This document shows, piece by piece, positions 1 through 8,061 of a stretch of DNA of 64,000 nucleotides. The stretch is from Streptomyces sp. NBC_00483 (GTDB lineage: Bacteria > Actinomycetota > Actinomycetes > Streptomycetales > Streptomycetaceae). The stretch is from contig NZ_CP107880.1 in NCBI RefSeq assembly GCF_036013745.1, positions 8,308,001-8,372,000 on the forward strand, in the 5' to 3' direction. Each line of letters begins with the position of its first letter. Position 1 is the first letter of the stretch. Both the position numbers and the translations under genes were made by a program. Below the pieces are notes generated by a model that had not been told where the DNA came from, did no database searches, and saw only the letters and a list, made by a program, of their open reading frames with translations.

Positions 1-756
1 AGCGCCATCGCCGCTGGTCGGCCGACGGAACCTGGCAGCGGATCCTGACAGAGCTGCAGATCGAGGCCGCCGCGAGCGACCCGGACGGTGCCCTGGCCCG
101 CACGGCGGCGAAGGAGGCCGAGTGGGCGGTGAACATCGACTCCACGTCCTGCCGGGCTCATCAGCATGCGGCCGGGGCCCGGCACCGGCCGCCGGGTGAC
201 TTCCCGCAAAGGGGGCGGGGCGCGTGTGGAGGCCGATGGACGCGAGGCACTGGGACGTTCCCGGGGCGGACTGACCAGCAAGGTCCATTTCCTGGCCGAT
301 GACCGGGCCCGCCCGCTGGTCTGGCAGACCTCGCCCGGCCAGCGGGGCGACAACCCCATGCTCGTCCCGGTACTGGAGTGCCTGCGGATCGCCCGGCGCG
401 GGCCGGGGCGGCCCCGCACCCGCCCGGACCGGCTCCGCGGAGACAAGGCCTACTCCAGCCGCGACACCCGCGCCTACCTGCGCGGACGGCACATCAAGGT
501 GACCATCGCCCAACCCGAGGACCAACGCAGCAACCGTCTGCGGCGGGGCCGGGCCGGCGGCCGGCCTCCGGCCTTCGACACAGGCCAGTACCGCCGCCGC
601 AGTGCCGCCGAACGGTGCGTCAGCAAGTGGAAGCAGTTCCGTGCGGTCGCCAGCCGTTACGACAAGCGCGACTACATCTTCAACGGCACCCTGGCCGTCG
701 CAGCAGTCGTCATCTGGCTCCGCGACACCGTCCAAGAGCCATCAGAAACGCCCTAG
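1..756 (+). mobile_element. IS5-family insertion sequence, left-truncated by the window edge
   Basis: Only the right part of the element is visible; the left end lies outside the window. The transposase coding region runs to a TAG stop at 754-756, and the right terminus should lie close to this point. The last bases (about 737-753, reverse strand GGGCGTTTCTGATGG) have the look of an IS5-type terminal repeat. I cannot pair them with a left end, so the boundary is approximate. This element differs from the two complete IS copies further right. Confidence 0.75.
3..756 (+). CDS. IS5-family transposase, partial, split over two reading frames
   Basis: A DDE transposase of the IS5 type. The upstream part is read in the frame starting at base 3 and contains the IDSTSCRAHQ segment with the first catalytic Asp. 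The downstream part is read in the frame ending at 756 and contains LRGDKAYSS (second Asp) and an AERCVSKWKQFRAVASRYDK segment (catalytic Glu with the Arg/Tyr/Lys signature). The frame changes at about 205-213, in a CGCAAAGGGGG tract. A +1 (or -2) shift is needed, so this is either programmed frameshifting of an orfA/orfB element or a decay mutation. The N-terminus is outside the window. Confidence 0.8.
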
Positions 757-1173
757 ACGAGAGCAGGGCCGAGTATGGGCTCCGCGTGGCGGACGCGTCG
801 GGGCGGACTGGCTTCCGGGCCAGTCGGCGGTGGCAGGGGCGCGGCCGGTGTGCCGATCACGACCGAACAGCACGTCGACGACGTCCTGGCTCTGCCCGTC
901 AATTCTGTTTCACTTGCCGTGTCTTGTCGGTGCCCCGCCGGGAGTGGTTGAACACCAGCCGACTGTTACAGACGGCAGGCGGCGTGCAGGCGTGCGCTTG
1001 CTATCTACCGCTGCCTATGGACAAAGTCATGCCCGGAAAGGGAGTTGTGGGTGTGGCCGGAGGCGTAGTGGGCGGATGCCACTTGGTGACATGGGTTGGC
1101 ACGATCACCCCTGCTTTTTCTCCTTGATGGGTGTCAGCACGTTTCGGCGCCCGGCCCGTTCAGCGCGCCTGTC
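757..1173. other. gene-free stretch after the IS element
   Basis: About 417 bp without a convincing coding region. The open frames here are continuations of frames read through the IS and lack a start with a ribosome binding site. It presumably holds the IS flank and the promoter of the following gene pair. I see no RNA gene or clear repeat. Confidence 0.5.
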
Positions 1174-1833
1174 ATGACCGACTCCCGCCCACGTACGTCC
1201 CCCAAGACGTCGCTGCCCATCACCCTCTGGCTCCCCACCCCCGACGACCTGGCCGCCCTGCCCATTCCGACGGCCGTTCTGCCGACCTGGGCGATCGAGA
1301 AGATCCACGCCGAGTTCACCCGCCGCCCTGGCCGCCCGTCCACCGGACTCCTGCGCCTGGCCATCAACGACAGCGCCCCCGGCATGGACGCCCGCATCCC
1401 CTGCACCACCCACGCTGGCGCATGCGACGGTGATACCGCGCCTGGCGAACCTGACCTCGCTCCGGTGATCCTCGCTGAACTCCACCCGGACTCCCTGCCC
1501 GCCCCCGACGCCCCGCTCACCGGCAGCGCCATGCCCGGGTCGCTGGACGACGGCTGGCCCGGCTTCTTCCACCGCGCCCACCGCCTGCTGAACGGCGATG
1601 GCCTCCTCCTGGTCGCCGCCCGCCAGCACCGCGACCACGACCAACTCCACGACCCGCTTGGTCTGTTGATCGCCACGGCCCGCACCGCCGGATTCCGCTA
1701 CCTGCAGCACATCGTCGTCATCCACGCCCACGCCGACGGCGACCACCTCACCCCCATCCCGCCCGACCCCGACATCCCCGATGTCGTCCACTCCGACCTC
1801 CTGGTCCTCGACACCGCCCGGAGCCGACCGTGA
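1174..1833 (+). CDS. hypothetical protein coupled to a DNA methyltransferase
   Basis: 219 residues from the ATG at 1174. The C-terminal half (HRAHRLLNGDGLLLVAARQH, then an AGFRYLQHIVVIHA segment) resembles the distal beta-strands of a class I methyltransferase. No SAM-binding glycine motif and no (D/S)PP(Y/F) catalytic motif is present in the N-terminal half. It may be a degenerate or accessory methyltransferase subunit; that is inference. Its stop overlaps the GTG start of the next gene (GTGA), so the two are translationally coupled. An in-frame upstream start at 1096 is possible but less likely. Confidence 0.6.
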   Translation: MTDSRPRTSPKTSLPITLWLPTPDDLAALPIPTAVLPTWAIEKIHAEFTRRPGRPSTGLLRLAINDSAPGMDARIPCTTHAGACDGDTAPGEPDLAPVILAELHPDSLPAPDAPLTGSAMPGSLDDGWPGFFHRAHRLLNGDGLLLVAARQHRDHDQLHDPLGLLIATARTAGFRYLQHIVVIHAHADGDHLTPIPPDPDIPDVVHSDLLVLDTARSRP

Positions 1834-2819
1834 CCCACACCCCCACGCCCCGCTCCTCGGTGTGGGCCACCGCCCCCACCTCCGCGCCCGCCCAGCGCAA
1901 GGGCCGCTACGTCCCCGGCTCCGCCGCCCACCCCGCCAAGATGCTGCCCGCCCTCGCCGCCCACGCCATCGCCACCTACACCAAGCCCGGCGACCTGGTG
2001 CTGGATCCGATGTGCGGGATCGGCACCACCCTCGTCGAGGCCGTCCACCTCGGCCGCCACGCCCTCGGCGTCGAGTACGAACCCCGCTGGGCTCACCTCG
2101 CGGCCGAAAATCTCCGCCACGCCGACACCCACGGCGCGACCGGCAGTGGTGAGGTCTACTGCGCGGACGCCCGCCAGCTCACCACTCACATCCCCGCCTG
2201 CTTCCAGGGATTGGTCGACCTGGTGGTCACCTCACCCCCGTACGGGGCGAGCGTGCACGGCCAGGTCCGCTCCACCCGCGAGTCCGGCGAGCGTGGTGTC
2301 ACCAAGACGGACTGGCACTACAGCCACGACCCCGACAACCTTGCCCACGTCGGCCTCGAAACCCTCCTGACCGCGTTCACCGACATCCTCATCCAGTGCC
2401 GCCACATGCTCCGTCCCGGCGGCCACGCGGTCATCACCACCAGGCCCTGGCGCGAACGCGGCGAACTCATCGACCTGCCCTCGGCCGTCCTCGCCGCCGC
2501 CGAACACGCCGGCCTGACACCGGTCGAACGCAACGTCGCCCTCCTCGCCGGCATCCGCGACGGCCACCTCATCGCCCGCCCCTCCTTCTTCCAGATGAAG
2601 AACATCGGCGACGCCCGCCGCACCGGCCTGCCCCTCGCCCTCATTGCCCACGAGGACGCCCTCGTCGTCCGCCGCCCCGCAGCACCCGCCCCCGCCACGG
2701 GACGTGACACCCCGCCCGCACCGCCGCCCGACGGTCCCTGTCCGCGGCGCAAGCCGGCCACCCCCGCGAACGTCCGTACCCGCACCTGTGTCCCGACGGC
2801 CCGCCGTGCCCACCCCTGA
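1830..2819 (+). CDS. DNA methyltransferase, N4-cytosine/N6-adenine (TRM11-like) type
   Basis: 329 residues, start GTG overlapping the upstream stop by 4 bp. Residues 59-67 (DPMCGIGTT) form the SAM-binding motif I and residues 134-138 (TSPPY) the catalytic motif IV. The SPPY form is common in N4-cytosine enzymes. The rest of the SAM-dependent methyltransferase fold runs to about residue 270. The last 60 residues are Pro/Arg-rich and look disordered. No restriction endonuclease is adjacent, so it may be an orphan methyltransferase that modifies the integrated element carrying the int/xis genes downstream. A nucleic-acid target other than DNA cannot be excluded. Confidence 0.8.
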   Translation: MTHTPTPRSSVWATAPTSAPAQRKGRYVPGSAAHPAKMLPALAAHAIATYTKPGDLVLDPMCGIGTTLVEAVHLGRHALGVEYEPRWAHLAAENLRHADTHGATGSGEVYCADARQLTTHIPACFQGLVDLVVTSPPYGASVHGQVRSTRESGERGVTKTDWHYSHDPDNLAHVGLETLLTAFTDILIQCRHMLRPGGHAVITTRPWRERGELIDLPSAVLAAAEHAGLTPVERNVALLAGIRDGHLIARPSFFQMKNIGDARRTGLPLALIAHEDALVVRRPAAPAPATGRDTPPAPPPDGPCPRRKPATPANVRTRTCVPTARRAHP

Positions 2820-2916
2820 CCCGGCCCTGCCCGCGCCTTCGATCGGTGCCCTGTGTGCGGGTGTGCGGCCCGCGCTGCCGGACCGGCCATCGCATCGAGC
2901 ACGCCAGAAGGCGATC

Positions 2917-3384
2917 ATGACCGACCAGGACACTCCCACACCGGCCGACACGTCCACCGGCCACAGCCAACCGCCCCCACCTGCCCCGGAGCTGGAGCAA
3001 CTCCTCTCCCTCACCCCCGACGCAGTCACACCCACCATCCCGCCCCCGACCCGCGCACGTCCATCCCCGCCCTCCGGCCCGCACCACGCCACCCGCGCGG
3101 CCGGCACCCCACCCACCGAACCGGCCACCACCCACACCCCGGACCACACCTCCACCCGCGAACATCGCGACGAACGAAGCGTGCCCGCCCGGGACGTGCG
3201 GCTGTTCACCGCGGACCAGGCAGCCGACCTGCTGCAGATCCCGGCGTCCTGGCTGCGCAAGAAGGCCGCCGCCGGACAGATCGCACACACCCGCATCGGC
3301 CGCCATCTGCGTTTCTGCCGGGCCGACTTGGAACAGCTGATCAACAACGGGCGGCGCAGCGCGGGCCGCCGCCCGTTGCGGTGA
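2917..3384 (+). CDS. xis: excisionase-like helix-turn-helix DNA-binding protein
   Basis: 155 residues. The ATG at 2917 is chosen because it has an AGAAGG ribosome binding site just upstream; the open frame extends further back without a better start. Residues 1-92 are Pro/Thr-rich and low in complexity. Residues 97-142 are a winged MerR/excisionase-type HTH (LFTADQAADLLQIPASWLRK, then a GRHLRF wing and LEQLI). Position just upstream of the integrase is typical of actinomycete integrative elements, where the small HTH protein directs excision. Role assigned by domain and context. Confidence 0.75.
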   Translation: MTDQDTPTPADTSTGHSQPPPPAPELEQLLSLTPDAVTPTIPPPTRARPSPPSGPHHATRAAGTPPTEPATTHTPDHTSTREHRDERSVPARDVRLFTADQAADLLQIPASWLRKKAAAGQIAHTRIGRHLRFCRADLEQLINNGRRSAGRRPLR

Positions 3385-3575
3385 CCGTTCGCACACACGA
3401 CCCGCCCCCGACCCGCTACCGCTCTGCCGGGCGGCCGAGCCTGGATGGTCGCCCGGCCGGTGGTCGCCCATACCGCGGTGCCCACCGCCGGGAGCCCTCC
3501 CCGCCCGCGCGGGTGCCGTGGCGCACGCACCGCATGCACCATGGCACCCGCCACACCCGCATAGGAGCCCCGCTC

Positions 3576-5249
3576 ATGGCCTGGGTCGAACGACGCGGCA
3601 GCCGCTACCGCGTCCGCTACTGGACTCCCGAGGGACACGCCGCCACCGCTGGTGTCTTCGCCACCCGCGACGCTGCCAAGGACCACGCCGCCACCCTCAC
3701 CACCCCACCCGTGCCCCCAACTCCCCACCCGGCAACCCACGAACCGACCACGCCACACCTCCTCGGCACACCGACACCCCCACACGAGCATCAGGTCCCG
3801 CCGCTCCACGCGGTCCCGCCGGGCACACCGGCGCCCTCACCCCTGCCAGGACAGCAACCTCCCACCGGATCAGAGCCCGGCACACCGCCCTGGCACACCG
3901 GCCTGGCACCGCACCCCACACCTGCACCGCTGCTGCTCCCGACACAGCCACCGCCGCTGGCGACACCCCCATCACCGGCCGCACGCCGCGATCCCGCCCC
4001 GCAGCCGCCCGCACATCCGGCGCAGCCTCCGCGTGGCCTGTCCACCCCCATGACCAACCGCCACCCCACTCCAACAGGAACTTCATCCGCCCACCTTGAG
4101 CCGACCGTCCTGACTCCCACGCGCGTCATCACCACCCCCCACCCGGACGCCTACGCGTCACCCGAACCCGAGAGCGGGGTCGGTACCCCCGGACCGCTCA
4201 CCACCGTGCCCACACCCCACAACCACCCCACCCACCACGGCCCCGTCCACGAGGTCCTGCTCACCGACTGGGTCCAACTCTGGTGGCTCACCCTCGAGAT
4301 CGGACCCAACACCACCAGCCACTACCGCAGCCTGCTGAAGAACCACATCCTGCCCCGCTGGGGCGCCATGCCCATGCACCTCATCGCCCCCAGCGACGTC
4401 ACTCTCTGGCTCAAAGCCCTCAACGAGCGCTACGCCCGCGCCACCGTCACCTCCATCGGCAAACTCCTCGCCCTCGTCCTCGCGGCCGCCGTCACCGAAC
4501 GCCACCTCGCCGCCAACCCGGTCCACCTTCCACGCCGCCGCGGCCGCGAACGCGACCACCAGCAGGAGGACCAGATGTGGGCCACCGAACACGAAGTCAT
4601 CACCCTCGCCCGCCGCATCACCCACCTCGCCGGCCCCACCCAAGGCCTCCTCATCATCACCGCCGCCTACACCGGAATGCGCTGGGGCGAACTCGCCGCC
4701 CTCACTCGCGCCGCCCACAACCACAGCGCAGCCACCCTCACCGTCCACCGCGACACAGGCAATCTCCTCGAAGTCGACGGCCGACACTCCTACGGCCCGC
4801 CCAAAACTGCCGCCTCCGTCCGAACCGTCACCCTTCCCCCCTTCCTGAACGCCCTGCTCCAGCAAGACCAGGCCCGCCACACCCACCAGATCCTCTTCAC
4901 CAGCCTGCGCGGCAACAACCTGCGCCGCTCCACCTTCTCCCGCCGCCTATGGGCCCCCGCCACCCGCGGCACCACCCTCCCCGACGGCACCGTCTGGCCC
5001 CCGCTCAAACCCGGCCTGACCTTCCACAACCTCCGCCACACCCACAAGACCTGGCTCATCGAGGACCACATCCCTGACGTCGCCCAGGCCCGACGCCTTG
5101 GCCACACCCTCAAAGGCATCGATGACGTCTACGCCCACGTCGCCGACAGCGTCGATGCCCGCCTCCTCACCGCCCTTGAAACCCGCTGGCACCGCTCCCT
5201 CACCCAACACGCCCTCCCCGACAGCCCTCTCGGCCAGAGCACCTCATGA
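3576..5249 (+). CDS. int: site-specific tyrosine recombinase (integrase)
   Basis: 557 residues; ATG at 3576 follows AGGAG at good spacing. Residues 1-45 form an arm-type DNA-binding domain (WVERRGSRYRVRYWTPEG). Residues 46-223 are a Pro/Thr/His-rich, apparently disordered linker of about 178 residues, far longer than usual. Residues 224-330 form the core-binding (SAM-like) domain. The catalytic domain shows Arg369 (GMRWGE), His484-x-x-Arg487 (HNLRHTH), His510 (RRLGHT) and the nucleophile Tyr519 (DDVYAHV), so the active site is intact. It probably integrates the element extending leftwards; the attachment site is expected in 5250-5416, although no tRNA gene is visible there. Confidence 0.88.
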   Translation: MAWVERRGSRYRVRYWTPEGHAATAGVFATRDAAKDHAATLTTPPVPPTPHPATHEPTTPHLLGTPTPPHEHQVPPLHAVPPGTPAPSPLPGQQPPTGSEPGTPPWHTGLAPHPTPAPLLLPTQPPPLATPPSPAARRDPAPQPPAHPAQPPRGLSTPMTNRHPTPTGTSSAHLEPTVLTPTRVITTPHPDAYASPEPESGVGTPGPLTTVPTPHNHPTHHGPVHEVLLTDWVQLWWLTLEIGPNTTSHYRSLLKNHILPRWGAMPMHLIAPSDVTLWLKALNERYARATVTSIGKLLALVLAAAVTERHLAANPVHLPRRRGRERDHQQEDQMWATEHEVITLARRITHLAGPTQGLLIITAAYTGMRWGELAALTRAAHNHSAATLTVHRDTGNLLEVDGRHSYGPPKTAASVRTVTLPPFLNALLQQDQARHTHQILFTSLRGNNLRRSTFSRRLWAPATRGTTLPDGTVWPPLKPGLTFHNLRHTHKTWLIEDHIPDVAQARRLGHTLKGIDDVYAHVADSVDARLLTALETRWHRSLTQHALPDSPLGQSTS

Positions 5250-5416
5250 CCCACCCCACTGCCGACCCAATCCCGCTGGGCCGCAATGCCTTGAAGGTGC
5301 CGTGCCGCATCGTCAATCCGCCTGGGGCACTGCCGACGATGCCCACCAATGCGCGAAGTCGAGCACACGGCGGCCTGGTCGATGAGGTCATTCGGAACAC
5401 CATGATGAGACCGCGC

Positions 5417-6736
5417 TCACGCCTTGGAAGCCAGTTCGACGACCGTGATGTCGGACGGTGCGCCCACGCGGACCGGTGGGCCCCAGGCGCCCGCGCCCCG
5501 GCTGACGTAGAGCTGGGTGTCGCCGTAGCGTTCGAGGCCCGCGACGGTCGGGTTGGCCAGTTCCGCGACGTAGTTGACGGGCCACAGCTGGCCGCCGTGG
5601 GTGTGGCCGGAGAGCTGGAGGTCCACGCCGTGGCGGACGGCGTCGTCGATGACGATGGGCTGGTGGGCGAGGAGGACGGAGGCGCGGGAGCGGTCGCGGT
5701 CGCCGAGTGCCCTGGCGAAGTCGGGGCCGTCGCCGCGGTCGGTGCCGGCCACGTCGTTGACGCCGGCGAGGTCGAAGGCGGGCAGTTCCGTGCGGGCGTT
5801 CTCCAAGGGGCGCAGGCCCAGGTCCCGGACCTTGTCGACCCACTGATCGGCGCCGACGAAGTACTCATGGTTGCCGGTGACGAAGAACGAGCCGTGGCGT
5901 GCGCGCAGTTGGGCGAGCGGTTCCACGGCGGTGCCGAGGTCGGCGACGCTGCCGTCGACCAGGTCGCCGACGACGGCGATGAGGTCGGGCTGCGTACGGT
6001 TGATCGTGTCGACGACGTGCTGGGCGAAGTCGCGGCCCAGGATCGGGCCGAGGTGCATGTCGCTGACGACGGCGATCCGGTAACCATGCGCGGCGCGCGG
6101 CAGATTGGCCAGCGGGACCGTCAACCGCTTGACCTTGGGGCCCGTGAGCGCGCTGTGAGTGCCGTAGCCGACGGTGCCGAGGGCTGCGGCCGCTGCGGTG
6201 CCGCCGATGACCCGGGAGACGAAGAGGCGGCGGGAGGGGCTGGCCGGTTCGGGAGGTGCGGGCGCTTCGGGCTCCGGCACGTTCGACGCGCGGGGGGCTG
6301 CGAGGGCTGTCGAGCCTGCGGGCTCGGGCCCGGGCGGAACGGGGGCAGCCCCTCCGGACGCCCTGGCCGACACCGCTTGCGGTTCGTCGACGTGGACCTC
6401 CTCGGCGCCGACCTTCACGGCCGCGTCGGCCTCCGTCGCGGCCGAGGGCTTCCGGCGTAGCAGCAGACGGACGATCTCGCCCAGGAGAAGTGCCAAGAGC
6501 AGGTACAGAAACAGGACCAGCCACAGGTAGCCGGGCCAGGCCATGATCTGGCGCACACGAAATGGCGCGATCGCGCCCACGGTTTGGGCGCCCGCAGTCA
6601 GCAGTGGACCGGCGATCAGAAGGCAGGTGCCCACACGACGCAGGACAGACCCAGGACGTGTCGTGTCCCGTACGAGACGCAGCCACACGTAGACGTGGAG
6701 TGCGCTGAACACTATGAGGAAGATGACGGCGAACAC
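5417..6736 (-). CDS. membrane-anchored metallophosphoesterase
   Basis: 439 residues from a GTG at 6736, chosen because GAGAAAGGAC lies about 10 nt upstream; longer in-frame starts (to 6868) lack such a site. The N-terminus has several hydrophobic membrane segments (first 110 residues), then a Pro/Ala-rich linker and a twin-arginine-like RRLFVSR segment. The calcineurin-type domain follows: SDMHLG (225-230), GDLVDG (257-262), GNHE (288-291) and GHTHGG (377-382), all the metal ligands of the family. It probably hydrolyses a phosphoester at the outer membrane face; the substrate is unknown. It lies downstream of the pao operon but with its own start. Confidence 0.85.
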   Translation of the reverse strand: MFAVIFLIVFSALHVYVWLRLVRDTTRPGSVLRRVGTCLLIAGPLLTAGAQTVGAIAPFRVRQIMAWPGYLWLVLFLYLLLALLLGEIVRLLLRRKPSAATEADAAVKVGAEEVHVDEPQAVSARASGGAAPVPPGPEPAGSTALAAPRASNVPEPEAPAPPEPASPSRRLFVSRVIGGTAAAAALGTVGYGTHSALTGPKVKRLTVPLANLPRAAHGYRIAVVSDMHLGPILGRDFAQHVVDTINRTQPDLIAVVGDLVDGSVADLGTAVEPLAQLRARHGSFFVTGNHEYFVGADQWVDKVRDLGLRPLENARTELPAFDLAGVNDVAGTDRGDGPDFARALGDRDRSRASVLLAHQPIVIDDAVRHGVDLQLSGHTHGGQLWPVNYVAELANPTVAGLERYGDTQLYVSRGAGAWGPPVRVGAPSDITVVELASKA

Positions 6737-6830
6737 GGCTCTGCGTGGTCCTTTCTCCGGGGGTGTCCAATGGTTGGCGGACACGACCCAGCGGTGGCTT
6801 GGCCGGTGTGGGCCGGGAGCCGTGGTCTTT

Positions 6831-7979
6831 CTATGTCGCCGGCGGCAACCGGGCCGGTGCTGGGTCAACGGGCCGATGGATGGGACCAGTTCCCTGTGAA
6901 AGTGGAAGCCCCGTGGAGCCGTTGGTGTGGGCGATGATCTCGGCTGTGATGGAGATCGCCGTTTCCTCCGGCGTGCGTGCGCCGAGATCGAGGCCGATCG
7001 GCGAGTGCAGGGCGGCGAGTTGTGCGTCCGTGACGCCCGCCTCGCGCAGGAGTTCCAGGCGTTGGGTGTGGGTGCGTCGAGAGCCCATCGCGCCCACGTA
7101 AGCGAGGGGGAGTTCGAGGGCGCGCGTCAGCAGCGGGATGTCGAACTTCGCGTCGTGGGTGAGGACACAGACTGCCGTGCGGGAGTCGACGACGGTCCGT
7201 TCCAGGTAACGGTGGGGCCAGTCGACGACTACCTCGGTCGCGTCGGGGAAGCGGGCGTTCGTGGCAAAGACGGCTCGCGCGTCGCAGACCGTGACGTCAT
7301 AGCCGAGGAAGACGCCGGCCCGACTGAGAGCCGCGGCGAAGTCGACGGCGCCGAAGATCAGCATGCGCGGGCGGGGAGCCCGTACATGGACGAGGACGGA
7401 CAGCCCCTCGGGGCAGGTGTCCGCGTCGCCGCCGACCGAGGCCGCCGCGGTTCGCCCCGACCGCAGGAGAGCCTCGGCATGCGCGCTCACGGCCCGGTCC
7501 ACCGGGCCGCCCCCGTCAAGGGCTTCGCGGAGCGTCCGGTCGCCGTCGACAACAGACAGCGTGCACCCGAGCAGCGCCTCGGGCCCGTCGATGACCTGCG
7601 CTGTCGCCACCGGTCGACCGCGCACGGCCTCCTCCAGGGCATGGGCGAGATGGGGTTCGGCAGCGGGGTCGACACGTCGGATCACTACGTCCAGTTCGCC
7701 GCCGCAGGTCAGCCCGACCGCGAAGGCGTCGTCGTCGGAGTAGCCAAAGCGGACCCGTCGCGCACGGCCCTGATCCTCGAGGACCTGCAGGCACATCTCG
7801 TGAACCGCGCCCTCGACACAGCCGCCGGAGATGCTGCCGACCGCCTTGCCGTCCGCGTCCACCGCGACCGAGGTGCCGACGGGTAGAGGCGCGCTTCCCG
7901 TGACGCCGACGACGGTGGCGAGGGCGAAGGGGCGATTCTCGCGGCACCAATGGTGCAGTGTGTCCGCGATGTTCATCAT
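6831..7979 (-). CDS. XdhC/CoxI-family molybdenum-cofactor maturation factor (PaoD-like)
   Basis: 382 residues, starting at the first of two adjacent ATGs. The N-terminal XdhC domain contains SISGGCVEGAV with the conserved Cys, and a Rossmann domain follows (MLIFGAVDFAAALSRAG), ending with MGSRRT. Family members bind and sulfurate the molybdenum cofactor and insert it into xanthine-dehydrogenase-type enzymes. It lies 82 bp after the molybdopterin subunit in the same direction, matching the paoD position of the E. coli paoABCD operon. Function is therefore maturation of the adjacent aldehyde oxidoreductase. Confidence 0.87.
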   Translation of the reverse strand: MMNIADTLHHWCRENRPFALATVVGVTGSAPLPVGTSVAVDADGKAVGSISGGCVEGAVHEMCLQVLEDQGRARRVRFGYSDDDAFAVGLTCGGELDVVIRRVDPAAEPHLAHALEEAVRGRPVATAQVIDGPEALLGCTLSVVDGDRTLREALDGGGPVDRAVSAHAEALLRSGRTAAASVGGDADTCPEGLSVLVHVRAPRPRMLIFGAVDFAAALSRAGVFLGYDVTVCDARAVFATNARFPDATEVVVDWPHRYLERTVVDSRTAVCVLTHDAKFDIPLLTRALELPLAYVGAMGSRRTHTQRLELLREAGVTDAQLAALHSPIGLDLGARTPEETAISITAEIIAHTNGSTGLPLSQGTGPIHRPVDPAPARLPPAT

Positions 7980-8061
7980 GTGCGGTGGATCTTCCGTGTG
8001 CGAGAAGGCGAAGGGGGTCGGCCTGGGTGCCCCGGACAAGCGGCCCGAGGTACCCGTGGTG

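Noticed and set aside
5250..5416. tRNA gene as the integration target next to the integrase
   Set aside because: No cloverleaf or CCA-like end could be made from this stretch on either strand.
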